From positions 186,001-250,000 of the forward strand of contig JAHHIA010000001.1 of NCBI GenBank assembly GCA_019359045.1: a stretch of DNA of 64,000 bases, given 5' to 3'. Below are positions 41,580 through 50,682 of this stretch, one piece after another (positions within the stretch are counted from its first letter, which is position 1; each line of letters begins with the position of its first letter). The position numbers and the translations under genes are program-made. The notes under the pieces were generated by a model that made no database searches, had not been told where the DNA came from, and saw nothing but the letters and a program-made list of their open reading frames with translations. This DNA is from Scytolyngbya sp. HA4215-MV1. GTDB lineage: Bacteria; Cyanobacteriota; Cyanobacteriia; Leptolyngbyales; Leptolyngbyaceae.

Positions 41580-42986
41580 ATGATGGAAAATCAGCTGTGT
41601 ATCAAAGATTTGCTGATGCTGGAACCCTTTCAACACCTGCCTCAAGCACGATTGGAATGGGTGTGCGATCGGGCTCAAAGGGTCATGCTCCCAACGGGAG
41701 CGGTGTTAGTCCAGGAAGGTGAACCACATCGGGGACTATTCATTCTAGCTCAGGGTCAAATGGTGATTACTCGTCGTAGTGAAGGGGTTGAAATTCCCTT
41801 AGGACGACATGATGCCCCTGCGTTCTTTGGTGAAATTCAAGTGATGACTGATCAACCCATGTCTGTCACCTTGCGAGCATTGACCGATTGTAGTCTTTAC
41901 GAAGTCGAGGGCGATGATTTTCGTGAGTTACTGCACGAATGCCGCGAGTTCGAACGTGGCGTGTTTCGTATGATGGAGCGACGGCTGCGAGGACTCGAAT
42001 CCTTCATTCGCGGGCGGGAAAAGATGGCAGCCTTGGGCACTCTGGCTGCGGGACTCGCCCATGAATTGAATAATCCAGCGGCTGCCCTGGTTCGGGCGTT
42101 GAAGGAGATGCCAGCAGCAGTGCTGGAACTGCAACGAATGAACTTGGTCTATGGACAACGCCAGGTTGAACCAGCGCATACCCAGCAATGGTTGAATGTT
42201 CGGGATAAGGGACATGATGCAATTCTCAACGATCGCACTGATCCAGTCACGTTGAGCGATCGGGAAGAGATTTTACTGGCTTGGTTAGAAGACTACGGCG
42301 TAGACCAGGCATGGAAACTGGCTGAACCCTTGGCAGCCGGAGGCATCGAAACGAGTACGCTGGAACAACTGATGGAACGTTGGCGAGAAGATCCAACGGA
42401 ACTGCGCGAAATGGGGCTGCATTGGTTGGCGCTCTCGCTTGATGTTATGTCGATGATTCAACATGGCTTACGCGGAGCTGAACGCATTTCAGAATTGGTG
42501 CAAGCGATGAAGTCCTACTCCTATCTCGATCAAGGCATTCGACAGGAGGTCGATGTGCATCAAGGATTAGAAGATACTCTCCGATTATTTGCTCACAAAC
42601 TCAAACAGGGTATCCAGGTTCATCGTCGTTATGATCCCCAGATCCCCAGGGTGCCTGCTTACGGCAGCGAATTGAATCAGGTATGGACGAACTTAATCGA
42701 TAATGCGATCGATGCCATGAACGGTCATGGCGTGCTAGAAATTATGACGCATTCTAAAGGAAACACGGTTCGGATTGATATTATCGATTCTGGGAGTGGA
42801 ATTCCATCGGAAATTCAATCGCGCATTTTTGAACCTTTCTTCACGACAAAACAGGTAGGTCAAGGGTCAGGCTTAGGGTTGGAAACAGTCCGACGCATTG
42901 TTGAGAATCGTCATCAGGGAACCATCTTATTTGACTCAAAACCAGGAAGAACCTGCTTTATCATTTGCTTACCATTGGGTCGGTAA
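41580..42986 (+). CDS. Cyclic-nucleotide-domain histidine kinase paired with the redox fusion
   Basis: A 468-residue soluble kinase. A cNMP-binding domain (about residues 10-130, LVQEGEPHRGLFILAQGQMVITRR) is followed by an H-box GTLAAGLAHELNNPAAALVRA, a helical insertion (about 190-300) and an ATPase domain (NLIDNAIDAMNG, DSGSGIPSEIQSRIFEPFFTTK, GSGLGLETVRRIV). The ligand pocket is not sure to bind cAMP; such domains may have other ligands. The first base of its ATG is two bases after the stop of the receiver fusion, so the two form one operon and probably a signalling pair. Confidence 0.9.
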   Translation: MMENQLCIKDLLMLEPFQHLPQARLEWVCDRAQRVMLPTGAVLVQEGEPHRGLFILAQGQMVITRRSEGVEIPLGRHDAPAFFGEIQVMTDQPMSVTLRALTDCSLYEVEGDDFRELLHECREFERGVFRMMERRLRGLESFIRGREKMAALGTLAAGLAHELNNPAAALVRALKEMPAAVLELQRMNLVYGQRQVEPAHTQQWLNVRDKGHDAILNDRTDPVTLSDREEILLAWLEDYGVDQAWKLAEPLAAGGIETSTLEQLMERWREDPTELREMGLHWLALSLDVMSMIQHGLRGAERISELVQAMKSYSYLDQGIRQEVDVHQGLEDTLRLFAHKLKQGIQVHRRYDPQIPRVPAYGSELNQVWTNLIDNAIDAMNGHGVLEIMTHSKGNTVRIDIIDSGSGIPSEIQSRIFEPFFTTKQVGQGSGLGLETVRRIVENRHQGTILFDSKPGRTCFIICLPLGR

Positions 42987-43052
42987 TCATCAAAGAACCA
43001 GGTGAACCACCAGGTATGCTGCCTTCATTGACCTGGCTTCGGCACCGATACC

Positions 43053-44513
43053 CTAAATACTCAAGCTCTTTGCCAGTCTGTCAATGCCGATCTGAATTTG
43101 TTCGGCACTGAGTTCAGCATAGCCAAAAATAAACTCACCCCGATCACCAGGCGTTAAATACTGAGGGTGAGCAGGCATCAATCCCACACCTGCGCTGGCT
43201 GCCCGTTCAACAATTTCGGCATCACTTAAGGAGGTGTGGAGCTTCACCATCAGATGCAGTCCAGCTTTTTCGCCAAAGAGGGTCATACGATCGCCAAACT
43301 GTTGTTTTAAGCAATGCACTAAGGCTTGACGCAACCGATCGTAGTGTGATCTCATTTTGCGAATATGACTTTCCAGATGTCCAGTAGTGATGAAATCGGT
43401 CAGGACTCGCTGTTCCAGGCTGGGCAGTTGGCGATCGCTCAACCACTTTGCCTGAGCAAACAACGCCACGAGAGGTTTGGGCAACACGAGATAACCGATG
43501 CGTAAAGCCGGGAATAACACCTTAGAAAAGGTGCCAATGTAGATCACCGATTGATGGCTATCTAAACCTTGCAACGCCGGCATTGGACGATCGCCATAGC
43601 GATACTCACTGTCATAATCATCTTCTAGGATCAATGCACCCGTTTGTTGTGCCCATGCCAGCAATTCTAATCGCCGAGGTAAGGATAGCGTTGCTCCCGT
43701 AGGAAACTGATGAGAGGGTGTCACATAGACCAATCGAATCTGCGCAAAATGATGCACCAGTTTCTCAACCATTAGCCCAGACATATCAACCGGAATGGGA
43801 AACAAATTGACACCATGGCTCAAAAAAATACGCCGCGCGCTTAAATATCCAGGATCTTCCAACGCCAATTCCATTCCTGGTGCCATCAGTAATCGCACGA
43901 TCAAATCAAGGGCTTGCTGCGTGCCGTTGGTGAGGATGATTTGGTCGGGGTGGCATTGGACGGCACGGGCACGCCCCAGATAATGGGCGATCGCTTGCCT
44001 TAAGGGGAGATAACCTTGAAAATCGATCGCGTAATCTAACCAGTCAGCAGTGTGCTCACAGTGTCGTGCCAATAATCTACGCCACACTTGCATAGGGAAG
44101 TGCTGGAGCGCCGGACGCCCATAGCGAAAGCTAATTGGGGCTTTGGGTTCTGCTTGCAAGGCAAAGGGCGTTTGGCTCAAGCGTTGCCCATACTGCGATA
44201 GCTGAATTGGGGTTGGGGACGAAGCGGCTGGGGATTCCAGCGCAGGAGCGTGCAAGAGGTCATCCGGGATTTGCGCGCACACATAGGTGCCAGAACCCAC
44301 GATCGTTTCCAGATAGCCTTCACTGAGTAGGCGATCGTAACTCTGAGTCACGGTGGTGCGCGAAATGTTGAGCGAGTTTGCCAGCGATCGGGTGGAAGGC
44401 AAGCGCTGACGGGGTAACAATCGACCACTGAGAATGGCACAGCGCAAAGCATCGTAGACTTGATGATGCAGGGGCAGCGTTGATTGAGGATTGAGCACAA
44501 TGGGTAGATCCAT
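43053..44513 (-). CDS. MocR/PdxR-type regulator (GntR HTH with aminotransferase domain)
   Basis: A 486-residue protein with an N-terminal GntR winged helix (LPLHHQVYDALRCAILSGRLLPRQRLPSTRSLANSLNISRTTVTQSYDRLLSEGYL) and a class I aminotransferase-like domain from about residue 115, with the PLP-binding Lys in GTFSKVLFPALRIGY. MocR proteins such as PdxR control vitamin B6 synthesis or amino acid genes using PLP as cofactor. It could regulate a target elsewhere; a divergent tiny ORF starts 13 nt away. It converges on the kinase operon. Confidence 0.88.
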   Translation of the reverse strand: MDLPIVLNPQSTLPLHHQVYDALRCAILSGRLLPRQRLPSTRSLANSLNISRTTVTQSYDRLLSEGYLETIVGSGTYVCAQIPDDLLHAPALESPAASSPTPIQLSQYGQRLSQTPFALQAEPKAPISFRYGRPALQHFPMQVWRRLLARHCEHTADWLDYAIDFQGYLPLRQAIAHYLGRARAVQCHPDQIILTNGTQQALDLIVRLLMAPGMELALEDPGYLSARRIFLSHGVNLFPIPVDMSGLMVEKLVHHFAQIRLVYVTPSHQFPTGATLSLPRRLELLAWAQQTGALILEDDYDSEYRYGDRPMPALQGLDSHQSVIYIGTFSKVLFPALRIGYLVLPKPLVALFAQAKWLSDRQLPSLEQRVLTDFITTGHLESHIRKMRSHYDRLRQALVHCLKQQFGDRMTLFGEKAGLHLMVKLHTSLSDAEIVERAASAGVGLMPAHPQYLTPGDRGEFIFGYAELSAEQIQIGIDRLAKSLSI

Positions 44514-44525
44514 GAGGCAATTGAG

Positions 44526-44630
44526 ATGACAGAATTATCGGGGAGTTGGCAAGATTGGCTAACAGTGCTGGGATACATTGCCTTTCTCGGCTTTATTGCC
44601 TGGCGAGTGATGCGGACGCCTCCGGCTTAG
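44526..44630 (+). CDS. Tiny single-helix membrane protein candidate (34 aa)
   Basis: MTELSGSWQDWLTVLGYIAF... encodes 34 residues with one membrane helix (WLTVLGYIAFLGFIAWRVM) and a short end rich in Pro. It starts 13 nt from the divergent MocR gene. The pattern (polar Trp-containing start, one helix, Arg then Pro-rich tail) is protein-like, but the length prevents certainty. Confidence 0.4.
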   Translation: MTELSGSWQDWLTVLGYIAFLGFIAWRVMRTPPA

Positions 44631-44683
44631 GGGTGCGTAGAAAATGCGGAGACAGACACTTTGGATGCTTGAGGGGGGGCATT

Positions 44684-45715
44684 TCAGCAGAGCGGAGATT
44701 GGGAGGGCAAGCGCTGTTCTGTTTCGCCGTGGGATCTGAGTAATGCGGCGAGTTTATGACGCATCACAATTCCAGGTTTATCGGTTGTCATGTGTTGTTC
44801 TTCGCGCATATTTAAGGGCACATCGTAGTGGGTGCCTTCCAGGATGTTTTTGTCTTCTAGGGTAACGGCACGATCGAAGGCGATGACATTCTCGGCACTG
44901 ACTTCGGCTTCGGTGTCGTTGCGAAGACAAAACTGAATAATTTGGGAAGTGCGATCGTCGATCGGGGTTGCTGCCGTAAAAATTATATGGATTAAACCCG
45001 TGGGATAGGTGATTTTTAGCGTGCGAATAAACGGCATGAACCAGGTGCCTTCACTCATTCTGACCGTGCGCGTTTCTTGAGTTTGCAGATTTTGTTTCTG
45101 CACATCTAGATTGAACACAGGCAGAATGTATTTCATTCGCAGCCCCCAGGGCGTTTCTTCAAACTCATCGGGATCAGGGGGCACCGGTTCCTGCGCCAAC
45201 CCAAAGGTTTTGGCATGGACAAACTGAGGATGGGCATTGTCAAACGAGTTTTCCATCAGTCGCAGTCCAGCACAGCGCCAGGGTTCATAAAATTGGGGAA
45301 TTTGACGAAAATGGGGATCGATCGCTTCGGGAATATCGGGAATCGGAGTGAGCGGGTCAGCCAAACACACCCAAACATAGCCATAGCGCTCGGTACAGCG
45401 AAAGGCAGGGACTCGATAGGTTTTGGGAATGGGACGATCGGGACATTGGGGCACCTCGATACAGGTTCCAGTGCCGTCAAATGTCCACCCATGATAGGGA
45501 CAACGCACATTTCCTGCCACCACCGATCCCTGCGAGAGGCGAGCCGTACGGTGACAACACCGATCGTCCAGTGCGACTGGATTGCGTGCGGCATCTAACC
45601 ACAACACCAACGGTTGCCCCAATAGTTGAAACGACTGAGGCGCAGTTTGTAGTTGTGCGATCGGCATCACCGGGTACCAGAAGCGCCGGAGGATCGGTTG
45701 CTGAGTGACAAGCAT
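44684..45715 (-). CDS. Rieske-type ring-hydroxylating oxygenase (PaO/VanA-like)
   Basis: About 343 residues. A Rieske [2Fe-2S] motif lies in CCHRTARLSQGSVVAGNVRCPYHGW (C-x-H and C-x2-H), and the mononuclear iron site has D-x2-H-x4-H in ENSFDNAHPQFVHAKTFG. The family includes pheophorbide a oxygenase, chlorophyllide a oxygenase and VanA-type demethylases; the cyanobacterial member acts on an unidentified substrate. I chose the ATG at 45715 (MLVTQQPILRRFWYPVMP); the frame extends 30 codons upstream without family character. It is divergent from the SpeD-like gene. Confidence 0.85.
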   Translation of the reverse strand: MLVTQQPILRRFWYPVMPIAQLQTAPQSFQLLGQPLVLWLDAARNPVALDDRCCHRTARLSQGSVVAGNVRCPYHGWTFDGTGTCIEVPQCPDRPIPKTYRVPAFRCTERYGYVWVCLADPLTPIPDIPEAIDPHFRQIPQFYEPWRCAGLRLMENSFDNAHPQFVHAKTFGLAQEPVPPDPDEFEETPWGLRMKYILPVFNLDVQKQNLQTQETRTVRMSEGTWFMPFIRTLKITYPTGLIHIIFTAATPIDDRTSQIIQFCLRNDTEAEVSAENVIAFDRAVTLEDKNILEGTHYDVPLNMREEQHMTTDKPGIVMRHKLAALLRSHGETEQRLPSQSPLC

Positions 45716-45852
45716 ACAGATAGGTGCAAAGTTCAGATTTACAGTACATCGTCTATCGCCGATCGTCCATTGCTTCTCAAGCCTCCTGGCTGCTCTAGAT
45801 CCCAACCAGTTACCCCGATAAAATCGGTTAAAACTAACTTTGAAGGGTTCTC

Positions 45853-46215
45853 ATGAAAAATCTCGCACCCCATATTTTTCGACAGCGATTGCTGATTGAA
45901 GGTTTTTATACAACACACGTGAACCGAGAAGTTTTAGAAATCTACCTCCTTGAAGTAGCAGAGCATCTTGACCTTCGCACCTATGGCAATCCCATTGTTT
46001 TTTCACCCGCATCTGGCATGGGTCGAGATGAGAACGCAGGCTATGATGCGTTCGTTCCGTTGATTGATTCTGGGATTTCAGCCTATATTTGGAGCAGTGC
46101 CCAGTTTTTCTCAATTGTAATTTACACCTGCAAAGGTTTTAACGATCAGGCAGCGATTGAATTTACACGGGAATACTTTGCCGTGTCCGAAGAAGTTGTC
46201 AGTGCATCATTCTGA
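45853..46215 (+). CDS. S-adenosylmethionine decarboxylase-related protein, tentative
   Basis: A 120-residue protein whose central part (GYDAFVPLIDSGISAYIWSSAQFFSIVIYTCKGFNDQAAIEF) recalls the S-adenosylmethionine decarboxylase fold. In true SpeD enzymes an internal Ser is cleaved to a pyruvoyl group next to SHISIHTWPE; that motif is not clear here (SGISAYIWSS), so activity is doubtful. It may be a non-catalytic relative. It is divergent from the Rieske gene and stands alone. Confidence 0.45.
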   Translation: MKNLAPHIFRQRLLIEGFYTTHVNREVLEIYLLEVAEHLDLRTYGNPIVFSPASGMGRDENAGYDAFVPLIDSGISAYIWSSAQFFSIVIYTCKGFNDQAAIEFTREYFAVSEEVVSASF

Positions 46216-46389
46216 AATTTACGCAATTCAGTCCTTCTAATGAAGTGGACGGTTATAGAGGTACTGTGTTTATTCAATTTGATCGGCTGGTGTGGATGTG
46301 AGCTGTGCGATCGGCCGTTCCGGCTGGGCGGCTCTGTTAACCTTATGCATTGCCACCGAGATCACCCTTTAGCCCGCTCCAGCCGAACT

Positions 46390-46413
46390 GTTATACAGCG
46401 ATCGCTATATAAC
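46390..46413. promoter_or_regulatory. 24-bp near-perfect palindrome centred on HIP1
   Basis: GTTATACA, GCGATCGC-containing centre and TATATAAC make a palindrome with two symmetric-position mismatches, 46 nt before the GTG of the serine hydrolase gene. It may be an operator or simply a HIP1 site with chance flanks. Confidence 0.4.
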
Positions 46414-46458
46414 TCTTACCATAGAAACTGAACTGCTCCATTTTGCAGGTATTTTACT

Positions 46459-47508
46459 GTGGAAGATCTTCAAGAGCAACTCAGATTAGTCGTCAGGCAA
46501 TCCCTCATTGAAGCCCAGATTCCTGGTGCTGCCGTCGCTATACATGTAAATGGGCAGGCTTTTCTTGAAGCGGGCTTTGGCTATCAAGACAGAAATCATG
46601 AGATACCATTGTCCACAGATGCTAACTTCTACCTCTACAGCATCACTAAAAGCCTGATAGCAACGACATCGCTACACTTAGTTGGCAAAGGATTTCTTGA
46701 ACTAGATGCACCTGTGCAAACTTATTTAACTAATTTTCCGCTGAATACCCCTGTCACACTTCGCCAACTGTTAAGTCATACCAGCGGATTACCAGATTAC
46801 GGCGGAGTAGCTACTTATTCTGAGGCTGTCAAAGCAAATCCTAGCTCTCCTTGGTCAACAGAAACATTTCTCGACCTTGCCCACACTCAAGAACTACAAT
46901 TTGTACCGGGTATGGGATGGGCATATTCAAACATCGGTTATTTGTTACTCAAATGCATCCTTGAGAAAACAACAGGTTTATCTATACAGAAGCTCTTAAA
47001 TAAAGTTATTTTCAGCCCGTTGTCTTTGAAGAAAACCTTTGTTCCAACGACTTTAGACGATGTTGCTGAACTCACACCAGGATATACCACTTTTTTTAGT
47101 GGAGATGAACTGCAAGATATGACCCGCGTTTACCATCCATCGTGGGTCGCACATAGCGTTGTTATCTCAACTGCACCAGAACTTGCAAAAATCATAGACG
47201 CGCTGTTCAGGGGTAAGCTCCTCGACCTGTCACTTGTTGAGCAAATGTCCCACCCCATTCACAACTTGGGAAAGTATCCGTTGTTTGAAAATCTAGGATA
47301 TGGGTTGGGACTATTTGTAGATACAGAGTCTCCGCACGGAAAGGTTAAAGGGCATACAGGGGAAGGACCAGGATATTCGGTAGCTGCATTTCATTTTCCA
47401 AAATTGGCTAGTTCTAGCACGACAATCGCAGCACTGGTTAACCAAGATAAACACGACTATGGAGCAGCCCTAGTTTATAAGATGGCTCACATCCTTGCCG
47501 AACACTAA
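46459..47508 (+). CDS. Serine hydrolase of the beta-lactamase/D-alanyl-D-alanine carboxypeptidase fold
   Basis: A 349-residue protein. The catalytic SxxK is in YSITKSLIATT, the second motif YxN in GWAYSNIGYLLL, and the third HxG in HTGEGPGYSV, the triad of class C beta-lactamase-like hydrolases (esterases, carboxypeptidases, amidases). There is no signal peptide, so it acts in the cytoplasm or starts elsewhere. The GTG start was chosen with weak ribosome-site evidence. It converges on the heparinase-like gene. Confidence 0.85.
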   Translation: MEDLQEQLRLVVRQSLIEAQIPGAAVAIHVNGQAFLEAGFGYQDRNHEIPLSTDANFYLYSITKSLIATTSLHLVGKGFLELDAPVQTYLTNFPLNTPVTLRQLLSHTSGLPDYGGVATYSEAVKANPSSPWSTETFLDLAHTQELQFVPGMGWAYSNIGYLLLKCILEKTTGLSIQKLLNKVIFSPLSLKKTFVPTTLDDVAELTPGYTTFFSGDELQDMTRVYHPSWVAHSVVISTAPELAKIIDALFRGKLLDLSLVEQMSHPIHNLGKYPLFENLGYGLGLFVDTESPHGKVKGHTGEGPGYSVAAFHFPKLASSSTTIAALVNQDKHDYGAALVYKMAHILAEH

Positions 47509-47531
47509 CCAATAAGCTTGCGGTTGCGTCT

Positions 47532-49559
47532 TCACCGACAAGCTGAGCCACATAGCAACTCGTTCACAATGCGATCGCTAGCAGCATTGTAGTAAATGCG
47601 CGCCTTGCCTACCTGCAAGACACGGTTGAGACCTTTCCCAGAAACCAAGGCTGTAGGAGGTGCACCTGTTCCTAAGACCATTGCGATCCAGAGGTTGGCG
47701 TTTCGTCCTGTAGTGGTGATCTGGAATGGGTCGGCTGGGACGATCGTCCCTTGGCTGGGGGCAAGCACCCAGCCTTTGAGATAGCTGCCATTCTTGCCAA
47801 ATAAGGTGAAACTGGGTAAGCCAGCATCGATACTGGTCGTGACGCTCACCCCGCCATTGCCCAAGTTATCGCCCAAATTGAGTTGCCAGGTATAGGTATG
47901 GCTGGTGTCAGCCTGAATGCGATCGAGGGTGGAAAAAACAGCCGCACCCCCATTGCCAGAAAAATCTACCAGAAAATGCCGTTGAATCCTTCGTAAACCC
48001 AGTCGGGCATATTTTTGTCCCCCATCCACAATCACATACCCGCTACCACTGGGGTTCAGGTCAGTCACATCGAGTGCCCCCACGTCAGCCCCCTCAACCT
48101 GCGCATTGCCATCAACTAACAACGCACTCATACCAGCATTGCGGGTGCCATTTTTGCCCGGTCCTCCCATAAACCGAGTATTGTAAGCAATCAATCCCAA
48201 TTGCAGAGCTTCTGCCTGATCCCAGGCTTTGTCGTGATGGCGAATATCCGCCATGATCGAGACCAGCACATCATTCTCGTCTTGCCAGCGATCGCGGAAG
48301 AAAAAGGCTCCTTTTTGAGTATCGCCCAGGGTGTGATTGAAGACAGGATTGGGGTCGATCGCACTGCCACGAGTGGGATAGTAAAGTAACGCCCACACCG
48401 TTCCCGCATGGTCAGGGTCAAACGACCGAGCAGGCGGGAGGGCAGACTGAAGCCCCATCTGGCGATCGTAAAAATATTGGAAATAGGGACGTTGACTGAT
48501 AGGTACAGAGTTGAACAGTAAACTCATCCAACCCTGATCGCCAATACTGCCTCCATCGACTCCCGACATGAGAAACATACGACGAGGCGTAAACGAACCG
48601 GACATCATCGCCAAACGCCAGAACGATCGGCGATTGAATGCCGCATCCAGATCGGTATCACCAATGCTCTGAGCTGCATACACAGCAGGCAACAAAAATT
48701 GCCCAGCATAACTGTCGTACCCCAACCCCTCTTGGGTCCAGCCACTGCTGCCATAGGCGTTAGTCAGATGGGTATTCAACCAGGACTTGAGTTGATGATA
48801 GCGACTGGCACGATTGCCCTCTTCGCCGATCGCCAACAGCATTACCAATTCTGCCCCTCGACATACAGCCACCCAGTTCGAGGCAAAGTCGGTGCTACTT
48901 AAATTGGCGTGGTGGTATGTTGTCCAGGCATCCAGAGAAGCGAGAATTCTGCCTCGGATTTCCTCCCGTTGTGGCGGTGTCCAACCGCTCGCAGCCCAGT
49001 CGTAAGCTAAGGCAAATCCCATGCCGACGGTGGCTCTTGACAACCCATAGCCACGATCGGGCAAGCGACCATCGGGATCAGGATCAGTATCGATGGCATG
49101 CAGCAGAGCATAAGCCACCCTAGCGTACCAGGGATTGTTTGTAATTTGATACATCAGGGCAGCTTCTCGTGCCATATAGGAACGGGCGTAGTTCCAGTTG
49201 GTATCCGCTGGCTGATCATCATAAATTCGCCAGTTATTTTGATCGACCCTGGCTTTCATGGCGTAGAAGGCAGCTTGTTGGGGCGACCCATTCACCTGAA
49301 TTGCGGTGCGGATCTGGCTGAGGTTGCTGGCGGTTAAAAATAGGCGAGGATGGTTGGTGTGAAAGGTGGACACTGGAATGTTTTCCAGCACGGGCGAAAG
49401 GGGCGCTTTTAGACTGATGTTTTGAACGGGCAACCGAAGTGATGGATTGGGGGTTACAGGGTTTACGATCGAAATGGGGTCAATTGAATTCTGGAAATCG
49501 CATGAGTGTAGGGGATCACAGGTGCGATTGAGCAGACCGATCGCAGGATAGGATGTCAT
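47532..49559 (-). CDS. Heparinase II/III-like polysaccharide lyase family protein
   Basis: About 675 residues from the chosen ATG 49559. The N-terminal half is an all-alpha toroid (for example FYAMKARVDQNNWRIYDDQPADTNWNYARSYMAREAALMYQ, then ALAYDWAASGWTPPQREEIRGRIL), and the second half is a beta-rich domain (AMVLGTGAPPTALVSGKGLNRVLQVGKARIYYN at the end), the architecture of heparinase II/III-type lyases. Tyr/His catalytic residues cannot be assigned by eye. The frame is open upstream to 49712, which would add a possible signal peptide but would run over the divergent HD gene. It could degrade a uronic-acid polymer of the sheath. Confidence 0.7.
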   Translation of the reverse strand: MTSYPAIGLLNRTCDPLHSCDFQNSIDPISIVNPVTPNPSLRLPVQNISLKAPLSPVLENIPVSTFHTNHPRLFLTASNLSQIRTAIQVNGSPQQAAFYAMKARVDQNNWRIYDDQPADTNWNYARSYMAREAALMYQITNNPWYARVAYALLHAIDTDPDPDGRLPDRGYGLSRATVGMGFALAYDWAASGWTPPQREEIRGRILASLDAWTTYHHANLSSTDFASNWVAVCRGAELVMLLAIGEEGNRASRYHQLKSWLNTHLTNAYGSSGWTQEGLGYDSYAGQFLLPAVYAAQSIGDTDLDAAFNRRSFWRLAMMSGSFTPRRMFLMSGVDGGSIGDQGWMSLLFNSVPISQRPYFQYFYDRQMGLQSALPPARSFDPDHAGTVWALLYYPTRGSAIDPNPVFNHTLGDTQKGAFFFRDRWQDENDVLVSIMADIRHHDKAWDQAEALQLGLIAYNTRFMGGPGKNGTRNAGMSALLVDGNAQVEGADVGALDVTDLNPSGSGYVIVDGGQKYARLGLRRIQRHFLVDFSGNGGAAVFSTLDRIQADTSHTYTWQLNLGDNLGNGGVSVTTSIDAGLPSFTLFGKNGSYLKGWVLAPSQGTIVPADPFQITTTGRNANLWIAMVLGTGAPPTALVSGKGLNRVLQVGKARIYYNAASDRIVNELLCGSACR

Positions 49560-50212
49560 CCATGGGGCAAGTAACACGGGAAAATAGGCTATGGCAGAAT
49601 TGGCAGCGATCGCTCCAACCTTACGCAGTGGACTTAGAATCCGCCAGAACGGCTTTTGCCGCTTTAGTTCAGGCATATTCCAGCCCCGATCGTTACTACC
49701 ACACCCTGACACATATTCACCATGTTCTAGTGCTCCTCAAATCGCTCCAAAGCCATGCCCAAAATCCATTCACACTGGAACTTGCTGCATGGTTTCACGA
49801 TGCAGTATATAACTCACAAGCAAGCGATAACGAAGCCCAAAGTGCAGAGTACGCTGCTCAGGTCTTACGATCGCTCAATTTACCTGGAGCAGATATCACC
49901 ACAGTCTGTCATCTCATCCTTTGTACCAAACACCATCATGCCGATGTGCATGACATCAATGCTCAACTCTTATTGGATACCGATCTGAGTATTTTGGGAG
50001 CAGGTAAAAAACGATACTGGCACTATGCCAATGCAATTCGGCAAGAATACGCCTGGGTACCCGAAGCCGAGTATCGAGAGGGTCGGCGCAAAGTATTAGA
50101 AACTTTTTTGTATCGCGATCGATTGTATTGGACGGATGCAATGTTTACACGCTTTGAAGCGATCGCACGCTCGAATCTACAGGCAGAACTGCAACAGTTA
50201 TCGCAGGAGTGA
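49553..50212 (+). CDS. HD-domain predicted metal-dependent phosphohydrolase
   Basis: A 219-residue protein. Metal ligands are seen in YYHTLTHIHHVLVLLKSL, in the HD pair LELAAWFHDAVYN, in CHLILCTKHHHADVHD and in LLLDTDLSILG, the order expected of HD hydrolases. The substrate is unknown, though it may be a nucleotide or small phosphoester. Two ATGs (49553 and 49562) are possible, both abutting the start of the divergent heparinase-like gene. Confidence 0.8.
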   Translation: MSSMGQVTRENRLWQNWQRSLQPYAVDLESARTAFAALVQAYSSPDRYYHTLTHIHHVLVLLKSLQSHAQNPFTLELAAWFHDAVYNSQASDNEAQSAEYAAQVLRSLNLPGADITTVCHLILCTKHHHADVHDINAQLLLDTDLSILGAGKKRYWHYANAIRQEYAWVPEAEYREGRRKVLETFLYRDRLYWTDAMFTRFEAIARSNLQAELQQLSQE

Positions 50213-50258
50213 GTTGTCTCTACTTCTGATGGATTTTGTGCTAGAGCTGTCAAAGCCT

Positions 50259-50329
50259 GTAGGGGCGTGGCATTTGGACAACGATTTTCAGGCTAAGCAA
50301 GGATTTCGCACCCAATGCCGCGCCCCTAC
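50259..50329. repeat. Dispersed hairpin with GTAGGGGCG arms
   Basis: Arms GTAGGGGCGTGGCATT (50259-50274) and AATGCCGCGCCCCTAC (50314-50329) are inverted with one mismatch and about 39 nt between. A second hairpin of the same type lies at 50368-50430. Similar GTAGGGGCG palindromes are common in cyanobacterial intergenic DNA. Confidence 0.7.
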
Positions 50330-50367
50330 GCCAGATCAACACAAATTGAGTTAGAACCAGTCAAATT

Positions 50368-50430
50368 GTACGGGCGGGTTTGACCGTACTATCGGTAACG
50401 GTGTGAGGATTTCGGTAAATCCGCCCCTAC
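50368..50430. repeat. Second dispersed hairpin with GTAGGGGCG-like arms
   Basis: The arms GTACGGGCGGGTTTGACCG and CGGTAAATCCGCCCCTAC pair imperfectly, with about 27 nt between. The two hairpins fill much of the 50213-50682 gap. Confidence 0.65.
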
Positions 50431-50682
50431 CAAATTCCCGAACTTATTTAATTCTCATTCGTTAAGACATTGACGCCATGGAATGACCCACTTCATTGCC
50501 AAGCACGTGCCGGAATTGTCATTGCTATCGCCTCTGCATTCAGACGGCTCGAATTCGAGACCGCAAGATACATTTATTCCAGACAGTTGCACTACGAACA
50601 ATTTAATGTTAAATTAGTTTTGTGGCAATCCTCTGTCTTTGTGCCACTTCCAAGACTTCCAATTCAAGGAGCGTAAACCTCA

